Numbered from the stretch's first letter, positions 42,473 through 51,575 are shown. The stretch is 64,000 nt of DNA from Clostridium fessum (GCF_003024715.1 NZ_PYLO01000001.1:806001-870000); one strand, 5' to 3'. Program-made: numbers and translations. The notes: generated from the letters alone by a model not told the origin.

Positions 42473-42490
42473 CAGAGCCGAAGCCCTGCG
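42473..42490. repeat. 18-bp direct repeat, right copy
   Basis: GCAGAGCCGAAGCCCTGC, identical to 41583-41600. It lies between the major tail protein stop and the SPFH start. Confidence 0.8.
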
Positions 42491-42505
42491 GTGTGTGTCG
42501 GTCAC

Positions 42506-43120
42506 TTAGCCCTGCGGCTCCTCGGTGTGACTGGTGTCTTCGGTGTCCACAGCTTCTGCCTGCGGCTCGTAGACCGCATCGTACCACTTGTTATAAACAT
42601 CATCGGTGGTGTTGGTGCCGGTCTTTGCCTTGACATAACCGTTTGCCAGAGGGGTTGCCTGCAGGTTCAGGGTGTCTGTCTTGACTTCCTTGCTGTCCTC
42701 ATTGGTCTCACCCTCGATGGACGGGCGGCTTGCCACACAGTTGTACAGCACATGACGGATGTGGCGCTGGTCGCCATCAAACTCGAACAGGAATGCGAAA
42801 TGCTCCAGTTCCACATTGGCGTTCTCCGCAAGCACACCGTTGCCATCCAGTTCCTCGTGCATGATGTCCGTGAGGAAGCTCTCCGGGATCAGCGCGATCT
42901 CCAGATCACCCTCGTAGCCGGAGTTGTTATTCACGACATAGTAGGCAATATTGTCCGCATAGAACGGCTCGATCTCGCCATTGGCATCCATAGAAAGACT
43001 GACTGCACCGGGGATGCGGACCGGCTTTGCGTAAGTGACACTGCCATCTTCGTCAAAGGTTGCCTTTGCATAATGGCAGTTTTTCAGGCCAAATTTGACC
43101 TTATTGCTTTGCTTCGACAT
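42506..43120 (-). CDS. Major tail (tube) protein
   Basis: A 204-residue protein, MSKQSNKVKFGLKNCHYAKA at the start, then IPGAVSLSMDANGEIEPFYA and a GYEGDLEIALIPESF strand pattern. This is the layout of the siphovirus phi13-type major tail protein. The acidic Gln/Glu-rich C-terminus (EAVDTEDTSHTEEPQG) is probably exposed. It lies at the expected place after the tail terminator. GGAGGAATA precedes the start. Confidence 0.85.
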   Translation of the reverse strand: MSKQSNKVKFGLKNCHYAKATFDEDGSVTYAKPVRIPGAVSLSMDANGEIEPFYADNIAYYVVNNNSGYEGDLEIALIPESFLTDIMHEELDGNGVLAENANVELEHFAFLFEFDGDQRHIRHVLYNCVASRPSIEGETNEDSKEVKTDTLNLQATPLANGYVKAKTGTNTTDDVYNKWYDAVYEPQAEAVDTEDTSHTEEPQG

Positions 43121-43151
43121 AGATTATTCCTCCTATCGCCCTGCGGCCGGC

Positions 43152-43469
43152 TTATATGGTCAGCTCATACAGGACTTCATACATCTTTTCGGTTTCAATC
43201 CAGACCTCGCTTTTCTCATAGTAAAGTTCGTGTGCGGTCAGGACCTCTTCAATGCTTGCTTCCATATCCGGGTCTTTGTAATCGGTATACACCTCAATGT
43301 CCAGCCGGTTGAAATGGTGGTACACAAGGTTGTCCGCACCGAAATTCTCGGCTTTCGGATACAGGAAGCAGATAAATGGTGGATCAGGGCTCTCCCCTTC
43401 TGCGAAATGGTCATACGCATAAGGAAGCCCCATCTCCTCCACCAGAGCTTTTACTTCTTCGTGGGTCAT
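43152..43469 (-). CDS. Tail terminator / completion protein
   Basis: A 105-residue protein (MTHEEVKALVEEMGLPYAYD, then YHHFNRLDIEVYTDYKDPDM). Length, position between the HK97 gp10-like gene and the major tail protein, and the alternating strand-helix plan fit the tail terminator family that caps the tube before joining the head. Sequence recognition alone is weak. Confidence 0.65.
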   Translation of the reverse strand: MTHEEVKALVEEMGLPYAYDHFAEGESPDPPFICFLYPKAENFGADNLVYHHFNRLDIEVYTDYKDPDMEASIEEVLTAHELYYEKSEVWIETEKMYEVLYELTI

Positions 43470-43479
43470 TGGTTCCTCC

Positions 43480-43857
43480 TTACTTTAGTGCCTTTTCGAT
43501 GAGAGACTGGAGCTGCTCGATGCCGGCCTGCTCTGCCGGAGCGATATGGGGTCTTCCTGCCACCCGGCCGCCGCCGCGCTTGGCATGACCTTTTTCCAGC
43601 AGATGTGCCAGCTGGTAGCGGTTCTTGGAATGTACCACCATCTGAAGGCTCTGGCTGGATTCGGACTGTTTGGTCGCCACCCAGCTTCCTTTGTATGCGC
43701 CCGTTCTAGACGGTGCATTGGCCGAGATCTGGTCTTTGACCGTTTTGGCAGACTTACGGACAGCACTCTTCACCTGCGAGGAAGCAAGCGTTGCATATTC
43801 TTTTAAGCCTTCGTTGATGGCGTCAGCCATCTCATCAATGCTGACGGTTCTGCTCAT
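43480..43857 (-). CDS. HK97 gp10-like neck/tail protein
   Basis: A 125-residue basic protein. The pattern SAVRKSAKTVKDQISANAPS ... RTGAYKGSW and HLLEKGHAKRGGGRVAGRPH is the hallmark of the HK97-gp10 family. These proteins act at the head-tail joining region. It overlaps the upstream head-closure gene by 23 bases, showing tight operon packing. Confidence 0.88.
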   Translation of the reverse strand: MSRTVSIDEMADAINEGLKEYATLASSQVKSAVRKSAKTVKDQISANAPSRTGAYKGSWVATKQSESSQSLQMVVHSKNRYQLAHLLEKGHAKRGGGRVAGRPHIAPAEQAGIEQLQSLIEKALK

Positions 43858-44188
43858 CCGGCTGCCTCCTCTCCAGTCTGCAATGAATCTTCAGGATCTT
43901 CTTCTGATAGTTCATCGGGTCAACGGATTCGATATTGTAGAGCTGCTCCCGGAAGCGGATACGGTAACCAGTGGAAGTCAGACCTCTCGTCTCACTGCAC
44001 CAGCGAACCATAAACACCACGCTCTTCTGTTCGGCTGTGACCTCATCCTCTTCTTCCTGCGCCTGATAGGTTGAAGCGTAGGCAAAACAGGTGAAATATT
44101 CCTCCCATGTGTTCCGATGGTTTCCGATCTTATCGGTCACGACCGTGCATTTCTCGATCGTGATTCGCTCATTCAGTTTCTCGATCAT
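43835..44188 (-). CDS. Head closure / head-tail adaptor protein
   Basis: A 117-residue protein, MIEKLNERITIEKCTVVTDK followed by GNHRNTWEEYFTCFAYASTY and the C-terminal YNIESVDPMNYQKKILKIHC. This matches the SPP1 gp16-like head-tail joining family (head closure). It overlaps the connector gene by one base and the next gene by 23. Confidence 0.82.
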   Translation of the reverse strand: MIEKLNERITIEKCTVVTDKIGNHRNTWEEYFTCFAYASTYQAQEEEDEVTAEQKSVVFMVRWCSETRGLTSTGYRIRFREQLYNIESVDPMNYQKKILKIHCRLERRQPDEQNRQH

Positions 44189-44526
44189 CAGAACACCCCC
44201 TCCCTCACAGCAAACAGAATGGAACGAAGCGTCAGCATCAGTTGGTGATGGTCAGCTTCGTCCCGGTGCTCATAGAGATACCCCAGTGCATACAGAATCG
44301 CCACACGGCAGGTGCTTCGCAGGGCTTCCAGTTCCCTTGTGGGCTGTACTCCGTTCTCGGCATCCCGGTCAGCGGCATTGACCGCCTCCCACTGGTCTTC
44401 CGAGAGCCGTCCCACATCCTTGCACATCTGCTCCGCAGAAGATAAGAGGATGCCGATCAGGGCATCTTCATCACTGCTATCTACCCGGAGGTAGGTTTTT
44501 GCTTCGTAAAGCGGGATCAGTGCCAT
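44188..44526 (-). CDS. Head-tail connector (gp6-like)
   Basis: A 112-residue helical protein: IPLYEAKTYLRVDSSDEDAL at the N-terminus and RVAILYALGYLYEHRDEADH in the last helix. This is the usual layout of gp6-like connector (adaptor) proteins that attach beneath the portal. GGAGGAGCC precedes its ATG. Confidence 0.85.
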   Translation of the reverse strand: MALIPLYEAKTYLRVDSSDEDALIGILLSSAEQMCKDVGRLSEDQWEAVNAADRDAENGVQPTRELEALRSTCRVAILYALGYLYEHRDEADHHQLMLTLRSILFAVREGVF

Positions 44527-44552
44527 GACCGGCTCCTCCTTTCCTGGCTTTC

Positions 44553-45758
44553 TTAGCCCTGCGGTGCCATCTGCAGGAGCTGTACTGCTTCGGGCAGGAT
44601 CAGCTTGCCATCCACACGCTGGGTGGTCAGGAAACCGACCTGATCAGTACGGGCATACAGCTCGTTCAGACGGCGGAAGGTGCGGTTCTGGCGGTCAGCC
44701 ACCCAGTAGTAGCTGTAATCGCCAAAGGCCATGACCTTGCTGCCACCCTTGATCTCCGGCATGAAAGCAGAAGTCTTCAGCGGACGGTTCAGCAGGGTAT
44801 CCGGCTTGCCGATCTCCAGACCCGGCTTCCAGATATAGTTGCCGTTGTTGTCCTTGATGGTCATCAGCTGCAGCACCAGGGCTTCGTTGCAGAGGAACTG
44901 TGCCTTCTTGCGGTAAGGAGCCTTCAGTGCATAGTAGAGCTTGAAGATCTCATCAAAGGACACAGCATCCTTCTGGGCAGCGGTCACACCGACCTTGGCA
45001 CCGCCGGTCTCAGCCAGCAGACCCAGAGGCTTGCCCACACCGTCACCAGTGATAAAGGCACGCTCCTCTGCGTTGCCCATACGCACACCGAAACGGCGGG
45101 CAATATAGGTGGCGAGGTCAAAAGCAGAGTCATTCAGCAGCTCGTTGGAGATCTTGATCATAGTGCCCAGCTTGTACGCAGACAGCATGGTCTGGCCAAA
45201 GGTGGTATCGCTCTCCGGGATCTCCTCACCCTCATCGATCCAGCTTGCCTCGCCGGTATCCTCAGCGATAGGGATCTTGCGGGTTCCGGAGCTGGTGCGG
45301 ATGACAGTCGCCAGGCCACGGAAGATGTTGTTCTCCTCCAGTGCCTCCACCAGCTTCTTCTCGAACTCATCGGGAACGGTAAAACCACCCTCGGTATCCT
45401 CACCCACAGACAGGGCATTGCGGACCTCGCCGTAATGACCACGGTTGCGGATCATGTTCCAGAAGTTCTCGGCATACTCGGCAGTGGCAGTCGGCTTGAC
45501 ATCCTTCTTGGCACCGTTCTTCGGGTCAGCATGGACAGGACTGGAAGTCGGTGCGGACAGCTGTGCCTCGATCTGTGCCTGCTGCTCCAGACGCTCGATC
45601 TCTGCACCCAGGTCCTTGACCTCCTGTGCCATCTTGTTGTACTGCTCCACGGCCTCAGTCTTTACCAGACCGTTCTCGCCGCGGTTCTTCTCCAGAAAGT
45701 CCTTGGTCTGCTCCCAGAGAGTGTTGCGCTTGGTGCGCAGTTCCAGAATCTTACTCAT
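44553..45758 (-). CDS. HK97-type major capsid protein
   Basis: A 401-residue capsid protein. Residues 1-70 are a coiled coil (delta/scaffold-like domain, RTKRNTLWEQTKDFLEKNRG), followed by the HK97 fold from about residue 120 (VGEDTEGGFTVPDEFEKKLV, ISNELLNDSAFDLATYIARR, FGVRMGNAEERAFITGDGVG). The scaffold portion is likely cleaved by the protease encoded upstream. Confidence 0.92.
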   Translation of the reverse strand: MSKILELRTKRNTLWEQTKDFLEKNRGENGLVKTEAVEQYNKMAQEVKDLGAEIERLEQQAQIEAQLSAPTSSPVHADPKNGAKKDVKPTATAEYAENFWNMIRNRGHYGEVRNALSVGEDTEGGFTVPDEFEKKLVEALEENNIFRGLATVIRTSSGTRKIPIAEDTGEASWIDEGEEIPESDTTFGQTMLSAYKLGTMIKISNELLNDSAFDLATYIARRFGVRMGNAEERAFITGDGVGKPLGLLAETGGAKVGVTAAQKDAVSFDEIFKLYYALKAPYRKKAQFLCNEALVLQLMTIKDNNGNYIWKPGLEIGKPDTLLNRPLKTSAFMPEIKGGSKVMAFGDYSYYWVADRQNRTFRRLNELYARTDQVGFLTTQRVDGKLILPEAVQLLQMAPQG

Positions 45759-45815
45759 AGTGTTTGTCCTCCATAGATTGATTTGTGATGATATGAAAAA
45801 CAGCCTGAATGCACA

Positions 45816-46715
45816 TCACTTCATGCACTCAAGCTGTTTCATCAGGATATTGTAGGGGATGCTGCCATCCTCGGTCTTGCCGTCCAGATCAAGGACAGGG
45901 CCGGAATTGGCAGGTGGTTCGGCCGGAGGTGTCGGCTCTGCGGACGGTTTCGGGTCAGCAGGCGGCTCCTTCGACTCAGTGTGCTTCTGACCTACGTCTT
46001 CCGGCTTCACCCCCAGACGGTTCAGGACGATTAGATCCATCTGACGGCTGGAGAAAAGGTGCCCTGCCGTATCCTTCTGGAACGGCTTCTTTTCTTCGCC
46101 CTCGCCCGGTTCACTGTCAGGGTCTTCTTCCGGATTCTCCGGGTCTGCCGGGTCACTGTCCGGCTCCTCCTCTTTCTTTGCAAAGAGGATCTCGTCTGCG
46201 AAGCCCAGCTCCACAGCCTTCTTCGCATTCATCCAGGTCTCATTGCTCATGAGGTTGGCAATACGAGCGTGGCTGAGTCCGCTCTTTGCAGCATAGGCAT
46301 TGATGATGCTCTCCTTGACTTCGGTCAGCACCTCAATGGCTTTCTCCATGTCCTTGGTGTTGCCCATCGCAACCGTGCTGGGGTCATGGATCATCAGCAT
46401 GGCAACAGGACTCATCTGAACAGTATCACCGGCCATTGCCACAACAGATGCAGCAGATGCCGCAATTGCATCGATCTTGACCGTGATGCTGCCCTTGTAG
46501 TCCTTAAGCATGGTATAGATCTCGGCAGCGGCGAACACATTTCCGCCCGGACTGTTGATCCAGACGGTCACATCCCCCTCGCCGGATTCCAGCTCATCCC
46601 GAAACATCTGCGGCGTGATCTCATCACCCCAGAATGATTCCTCATCGATGGGACCTTCCAGCCGGAGGATTCTGGTGTCGTCACTGTTTTTGATCCAGTT
46701 CCAGAATTTCTTCAT
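45816..46715 (-). CDS. ClpP-like prohead maturation protease
   Basis: A 299-residue serine peptidase of the S14 (ClpP-like) phage type. It has VWINSPGGNVFAAAEIYTML, then IAASAASVVAMAGD with the nucleophile Ser, then MLMIHDPS with the catalytic His. The C-terminal third is acidic and Pro-rich and probably acts as scaffold or is removed. It is located between portal and capsid genes and overlaps the portal stop by four bases. Confidence 0.88.
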   Translation of the reverse strand: MKKFWNWIKNSDDTRILRLEGPIDEESFWGDEITPQMFRDELESGEGDVTVWINSPGGNVFAAAEIYTMLKDYKGSITVKIDAIAASAASVVAMAGDTVQMSPVAMLMIHDPSTVAMGNTKDMEKAIEVLTEVKESIINAYAAKSGLSHARIANLMSNETWMNAKKAVELGFADEILFAKKEEEPDSDPADPENPEEDPDSEPGEGEEKKPFQKDTAGHLFSSRQMDLIVLNRLGVKPEDVGQKHTESKEPPADPKPSAEPTPPAEPPANSGPVLDLDGKTEDGSIPYNILMKQLECMK

Positions 46716-48121
46716 CGGGTTCTCCTTCTTTCATTCTTTCGTGGCTTACTCTCACTCAGCCGATTTTCGCTGTCAGGTTCTTCTTCCGGATCTTGTTCCT
46801 CTGGCTGTGTCAGTTTGGGCTGATTCTGCTGGACTGCGGCAGCTTTATTCTGCTGTGCCACTCCTGCATCTTTCAGCTTCACATAGCCGCCGTTCAGGTA
46901 GTAGTCGTCACCACCCTCCTCTGCCGGGATGAGATCCATGTTCTCCAGACGATGCACATCATTCGGAGAGAGGAAGCCGTTGCTGATGCCGGTCGCATAA
47001 CCGTTCATCCGGCTCTGGTAATCGCCACGGAGCAGACCGTCCACATTGAATTTTGGAAAGTAGGTATCCTGCTCCTCCTCCAGCAGCAGATCCTTGATGA
47101 TGCCCTGCTCGATGCGGACAAGCCACGGGGTCAGGGAGTGCATCACGAAATTCAGTGACTGGTATTCAATGTTGGAGAAGGTCGCCCTGGACAAATCGGC
47201 TACCAGATGCGGAGGCACACGGAAGATGCGGCAGATCTCCGTCACGGAAAACTGCTTCGTTTCGAGGAATTGGCTGTCCTCTGGCGGAAGAGAGATTGGT
47301 TTATAGGACATACCCTCTTCCAGCACTGCCACACGATGGGCATTGGCTGCACCGCCATAAGCCGCTTCCCAGCTATCACGGATACGGTTCGGGTCTTTCA
47401 CAACGCCGGGATGCTCCAGCACACCACTGGGCTGTGCGCCGTTCTTGAAGAAAGAGGAACCGTATTTATCTACCGCAATGGAAGTACCGAGGCTGTTCTT
47501 CATCATGGCGATTGGCGAGAAACCGATCAGACCATTAAAGCCAAGCCCCGGCACATGAAAGATCTCGTCCCGGCGGAAGTAGATGTCCTTGTTCTGCTCT
47601 CCCGGAACTTCATCCGTGTATGCGTGGTAGATATAGTAGAGCTCGCCACTTTCATCTCGGTCAACTTCGACATTTTCCGGCAAAAGCGGATACAGACCCA
47701 GCACCGTGTTCTTGCCATCCCGGACGATCTGTGCGTAGGCGTTGCCCCAGAGAAGCAGATGGGTCATCAGCGTTTCCCAAAAGACAAAGGATGTCATCTC
47801 CGGGTTGGGCTGGCGATACAGAATCTTATACAGCGGATGATCCCGCGCCTTTTCCTTGTTTCCATTATCGTCTGTCATCCGGTAGAGATGCAGCGGCAGT
47901 GCCGCAATGGACTCTGCCAGCAGACGGACACAGGCATACACAGTCGGGATCTGCATGGCAGCTTTTTCATCCACCTGCTCCCCGGCATTGGAACGGCCAA
48001 ATACAAAGGTCTGCCCGGAATCGCGGACGTTATCCGTGACCTTCGGCAGGCCTTCTTTTGGTTGTTCTGTTTTGGGAGAATCCCTTGGATTCTCAAACCC
48101 CATCCATTCCCAGAATCCCAT
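46712..48121 (-). CDS. Phage portal protein (HK97 type)
   Basis: A 469-residue portal: AMQIPTVYACVRLLAESIAA, then KARDHPLYKILYRQPNPEMT, LLLWGNAYAQIVRDGKNTVL, and TVTEICRIFRVPPHLVADLS-like segments. It has the typical Gln-rich unstructured C-terminus (NKAAAVQQNQPKLTQPEEQD). It forms the dodecameric DNA entry ring. The start overlaps the stop of the small membrane protein. Confidence 0.9.
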   Translation of the reverse strand: MGFWEWMGFENPRDSPKTEQPKEGLPKVTDNVRDSGQTFVFGRSNAGEQVDEKAAMQIPTVYACVRLLAESIAALPLHLYRMTDDNGNKEKARDHPLYKILYRQPNPEMTSFVFWETLMTHLLLWGNAYAQIVRDGKNTVLGLYPLLPENVEVDRDESGELYYIYHAYTDEVPGEQNKDIYFRRDEIFHVPGLGFNGLIGFSPIAMMKNSLGTSIAVDKYGSSFFKNGAQPSGVLEHPGVVKDPNRIRDSWEAAYGGAANAHRVAVLEEGMSYKPISLPPEDSQFLETKQFSVTEICRIFRVPPHLVADLSRATFSNIEYQSLNFVMHSLTPWLVRIEQGIIKDLLLEEEQDTYFPKFNVDGLLRGDYQSRMNGYATGISNGFLSPNDVHRLENMDLIPAEEGGDDYYLNGGYVKLKDAGVAQQNKAAAVQQNQPKLTQPEEQDPEEEPDSENRLSESKPRKNERRRTR

Positions 48122-48336
48122 TAAGCCTTATCCCCCTTTTCCAGTTCCGGCAGACCAGCAAGGCTGGTACCGAGGGACGCAACACCTGCCACGATCACTG
48201 CACTGCCGACCGCCATCCAGTCCACCGTGCCGCCGGGCATCTGTGTCACAACCAGGGCCGCGCCGGTCTGGAACATTGTCTTTGCAGCACGGATGCCGGC
48301 TGCCTTCCACCATTCTGCACTCATCAGATACTTCAT
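48121..48336 (-). CDS. Small holin-like membrane protein in packaging module
   Basis: A 71-residue protein, start chosen at the ATG at 48336 with GGAGG nine bases upstream. MKYLMSAEWWKAAGIRAAKT is followed by hydrophobic segments GAALVVTQMPGGTVDWMAVG and SAVIVAGVASLGTSLAGLPE. This is the pattern of r1t-type holins found between terminase and portal in clostridial phages. A second, unrelated holin is at 23692-24114. Confidence 0.72.
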   Translation of the reverse strand: MKYLMSAEWWKAAGIRAAKTMFQTGAALVVTQMPGGTVDWMAVGSAVIVAGVASLGTSLAGLPELEKGDKA

Positions 48337-48360
48337 TGTGTTTTCCTCCAAATCTTCATA

Positions 48361-49986
48361 TCAAAAAACGATCATGTCACGTTCGTCATAGACGCTTCCC
48401 TGCTGCTGTCCTTCGTTTCGGATGCAGCGGTCCAGTGCCATGATCGCAGCGACGATACCATCGATCTTCTCCGGCGATTTTGCCTTTGTCGGCTTGATAT
48501 TGCCTGCCGGGTCGGTATCCACGACCACATTTCCAGCCATCCATGCCATGACCGGGTTGCCGCCGTGGATGATGTTTCCTTCCATCAGGAGCTTGTAGAA
48601 CTCTTTGGTAGGCGGGCTCATATCTTTAAAGCCCTGACCGAAAGGCACGACCGTAAATCCCATCCCCTCAAGGTTCTGGGTCATCTGCACCGCACCCCAT
48701 CGGTCAAAGGCAATCTCCAGAATGTGATAGGTCTTGCCCAGCTCCTCAATGACTTTTTCGATAAATCCGTAGTGGATGACATTACCTTCTGTCGCCATCA
48801 GGTAGCCCTGCTGATACCAGACATCATACGGAACGGATGCCCTGCGCACCCGCTGGGGGATCGTATCCTCCGGTATCCAGAAAAACGGAAGCATGATGTA
48901 CTTCTCCTCTGGAACTCTGGGCGGGAACATCAGCACAAAAGCCGTGATGTCTCCAGTGCTGGACAAGTCCAGTCCTCCATAACAGTCACGGCCTTTAAGT
49001 GCTTCCATATCGATTGGCTGATTGCCGAGGTCATAGATGTGTTCCGGGATAAACCGGGTCAGCGAGGACACCCACATGTTCAGACGAAGCTGCTTGAACA
49101 CATTCTCCTCTGCCGGGTTATCCAGTGCTTCCTGATATGCATCCCGGACACGCTGGATCTGAATGGTCTGCCCCAATGAGGGATTTGCCTTATACCAGTT
49201 GGCTTCATCATGCCAGTCATCCTCATCTGTCAGTCCATAGACCACAGGATAAAAGGTGTGGTCGATCTTACGTCCAGCCAGCAGGTCAAGGGCTTTCATG
49301 TGGAGCTCGTAGCAGATGCTCTCCTTGTCCGTGCCGGCCGTGGTGATCAGGAAGAACAACGGCTGCTCACGGGCATCACCGGAACCTTTGGTAAGGACAT
49401 CGTAGAGTTTTCGGTTTGGCTGGGCATGAACCTCATCCAGCACCAGACCTGACACGTTCAGACCGTGCTTCGTACCAACTTCGGCAGACAGAACCTGATA
49501 AAATCCTGCGTTCCCGTAGTTCACGATGCGCTTGGTGGCTGCCATGATCTTGCACCGTTTCAAAAGTGCCGGGGTCATCTGCACCATCTGGTGGGCAACA
49601 TCAAAAACAATGGATGCCTGCTGGCGGTCAGCCGCCGCACCATAGACTTCGGCAGATGGCTCATTATCGGCAAAAAGCAGATACAAGGCCACCGCAGCGG
49701 CAAGTTCGGACTTGCCGTTCTTCTTACCTATTTCGACATAAGCCGTGCGAAACTGACGGTTTCCCTTTTCATCCACGATGCCGAACACATCCCGGATGAT
49801 CTGCTCCTGCCAAGGAAGCAGCCAGAACCGCTTGCCCGCCCACTTGCCTTTGGTATGACGCAGGTTTTCGATAAAAGTCACTGCCCGGTCTGCTTTTGCG
49901 GCATCGTAATGGCAGGTCGAAAGCATGAACCGGCTGGGTTTGTAGTCCTTCAGTTTCGGATAGTTTTGGGGTCTGCACTCTGCCAT
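48361..49986 (-). CDS. Terminase large subunit
   Basis: A 541-residue packaging motor and nuclease. It has the N-terminal RHTKGKWAGKRFWLLPWQEQ, the Walker B region SGLVLDEVHAQPNRKLYDVL, then CYGGLDLSSTGDITAFVLMF, which starts the RNase H-like nuclease. The conserved motif VVDTDPAGNIKPTKAKSPEK-IDG lies near the end. This is the Terminase_1 / phage terminase family. It overlaps the small subunit stop by one base. Confidence 0.93.
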   Translation of the reverse strand: MAECRPQNYPKLKDYKPSRFMLSTCHYDAAKADRAVTFIENLRHTKGKWAGKRFWLLPWQEQIIRDVFGIVDEKGNRQFRTAYVEIGKKNGKSELAAAVALYLLFADNEPSAEVYGAAADRQQASIVFDVAHQMVQMTPALLKRCKIMAATKRIVNYGNAGFYQVLSAEVGTKHGLNVSGLVLDEVHAQPNRKLYDVLTKGSGDAREQPLFFLITTAGTDKESICYELHMKALDLLAGRKIDHTFYPVVYGLTDEDDWHDEANWYKANPSLGQTIQIQRVRDAYQEALDNPAEENVFKQLRLNMWVSSLTRFIPEHIYDLGNQPIDMEALKGRDCYGGLDLSSTGDITAFVLMFPPRVPEEKYIMLPFFWIPEDTIPQRVRRASVPYDVWYQQGYLMATEGNVIHYGFIEKVIEELGKTYHILEIAFDRWGAVQMTQNLEGMGFTVVPFGQGFKDMSPPTKEFYKLLMEGNIIHGGNPVMAWMAGNVVVDTDPAGNIKPTKAKSPEKIDGIVAAIMALDRCIRNEGQQQGSVYDERDMIVF

Positions 49987-50465
49987 CAGCTTCCACCTCC
50001 TCCCAGCAGATTCTCCATCTCATCAGCTGCATCCGCAGGACCGCCGTCCGAAGCAATGATCCGGCTTCGGGAGGACGGGGTCAGACCGAACTGCTCTGCA
50101 AACTTGTTCATGATCTTCAGATAGGTCTGGGCGATGGACACCTGCGGCACCTGCTGCCAGTACCCGGACGGAGTCTTGACGATAGTGCCGTGCTGGGTGA
50201 TGAACTCCTCTGCCTCCTTCCATCGGGCATACGCCTGACAGTAACCGGCAAAGGCCGCCATGTCCACTTCGGTCAGGATGCCGATGGCTTCCATCTGTTT
50301 GGCAAGTCTACGCCACTCTTTCTTTGCTTCCGGCTCCAGCCACTTCGGACAGGCCGGTGCTTTCTTATTGGGCTTCGGTTCGCTGGTATTCAGCGGATGC
50401 TTGCCCGGATTACCTTCCAGTTCCTTCATGGCGGTCGGCTTTGGTTTTCTGCCTCTGGTAGCCAT
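49986..50465 (-). CDS. P27-family terminase small subunit
   Basis: A 159-residue protein starting MATRGRKPKPTAMKELEGNP at the ATG at 50465 with AAAGGAGG eight bases upstream. CPKWLEPEAKKEWRRLAKQM and LTEVDMAAFAGYCQAYARWK are typical of the P27 family, which binds the phage DNA and helps the large subunit cut at cos or pac ends. Confidence 0.9.
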   Translation of the reverse strand: MATRGRKPKPTAMKELEGNPGKHPLNTSEPKPNKKAPACPKWLEPEAKKEWRRLAKQMEAIGILTEVDMAAFAGYCQAYARWKEAEEFITQHGTIVKTPSGYWQQVPQVSIAQTYLKIMNKFAEQFGLTPSSRSRIIASDGGPADAADEMENLLGGGGS

Positions 50466-50656
50466 TGGCATCTCCTCCTTTCTGCAAAAATGGGTAAAGA
50501 AAAAGGACCTCCAAAGAAGTCCTCGAAATATCATTTCCCTAAACAGGAAACTTTTCTGTATAACTAACAAATAGTTTCCCATTTCGGCAACTTTATATAA
50601 AACACATCGGATACGAGGCACAGCCCCTTTTCGGGGCGTGTACCTTTTGGGTGCTG

Positions 50657-51034
50657 TTAGACGTTGGGGTTGGCTTCCTTCCAAGCCTCGTATTCATCGA
50701 CCAGCTCTGCTTCCTCGATGACCTGCCAGACGCTGCAGAAGCGGCTTCTCTGCTGCTCGATCTCCGCTTCCGTCCAGTCTTCCGGCTTGCGGCTCATGTC
50801 GTGGTAGGCATCCATCTCCGCTTTCGTCCGGAAGAAAAGGATCTGCTTCAGCTTCAGCGTTTCCTCGTTATTCCGCAGGCTGTACCGCTTGTCTTCTGCC
50901 ACCCTGCAAAGACTTCCGAGATCGTTGCAGCTGAGGGTCATGTCCTGCTTGAAGGCGATCTCGATGCCGATCAGCTTCTTCTCGGTGTCAGCTTCCTGAA
51001 TGTTCTTAAGGTAGGTTTTTGCTTTGTTCGTCAT
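50657..51034 (-). CDS. Hypothetical early accessory protein, 125 residues
   Basis: Start at the ATG at 51034 with GGAGG nine bases upstream. The product (MTNKAKTYLKNIQEADTEKK, then SLCRVAEDKRYSLRNNEETL) is charged and helical; function unknown. A promoter of the repeated type is at 51093-51121. A stem CACAGCCCC/GGGGCGTG at 50619-50640 follows the gene, without a T run. Confidence 0.6.
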   Translation of the reverse strand: MTNKAKTYLKNIQEADTEKKLIGIEIAFKQDMTLSCNDLGSLCRVAEDKRYSLRNNEETLKLKQILFFRTKAEMDAYHDMSRKPEDWTEAEIEQQRSRFCSVWQVIEEAELVDEYEAWKEANPNV

Positions 51035-51092
51035 GGTCTGTATCCTCCGTGCGTTTTGTTTTCCGTAGGGCTTTTCCCTTCGTTGTGACTGT

Positions 51093-51121
51093 ATATTACC
51101 GTCACTGCCCGGACATAGCAA
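51093..51121 (-). promoter_or_regulatory. Repeated promoter, TTGCTA-N17-TAATAT
   Basis: -35 at 51116-51121 and -10 at 51093-51098; GTGACGGTAATATACAG spans the -10. Serves the gene ending at 50657. Confidence 0.7.
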
Positions 51122-51202
51122 GCGGCTATGCTGCACGATCATACACACCTCTTTTTGTCGGATTTATGTGTATTTCCACACTGGAAGAATCCGCCACTAC
51201 GA

Positions 51203-51223
51203 GCAAAAGCCCCCGAAGGAGCT
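51203..51223 (-). terminator. Terminator after the 94-residue gene
   Basis: Minus strand AGCTCCTTCGGGGGCT then TTTTGCTCG, about ten bases after the stop at 51234. Confidence 0.65.
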
Positions 51224-51233
51224 CTGCCCTTTT

Positions 51234-51518
51234 TCAGTGTGCGTTCTTGATGCACCACTCGATCGCGTGACCGGCATCCGAGTAGGTCTCATCGGAAATC
51301 TTCAGAAGCTCCAGTCGGCACTCAATCGGTGACCAGCCTTCCTCTGGGTCTTCCACAAATCCGTATACCGCACCCTCCAACATGCCGTTCCAATTCATCT
51401 GGGCAACCAAAACCCGGTCACCGAACTGCATGATGCTGTCGTAGCAAGGTCTGAGCCGGTCGTAGAAACTCTCGATGCTGATGTTGTTTTCTGGAAAGTC
51501 GATCAAATGCTTTTTCAT
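51234..51518 (-). CDS. Hypothetical early accessory protein, 94 residues
   Basis: Product MKKHLIDFPENNISIESFYD, then RVLVAQMNWNGMLEGAVYGF, an acidic mixed alpha/beta protein of unknown role. It has its own promoter (51576-51604) and terminator (51203-51223), so it is a single-gene unit. Confidence 0.6.
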   Translation of the reverse strand: MKKHLIDFPENNISIESFYDRLRPCYDSIMQFGDRVLVAQMNWNGMLEGAVYGFVEDPEEGWSPIECRLELLKISDETYSDAGHAIEWCIKNAH

Positions 51519-51575
51519 GGTGAATTCCTCCGTGTTTTCGTTTTTCCCTTGGGGCTTTCCCCTTTCGGTATGTGC

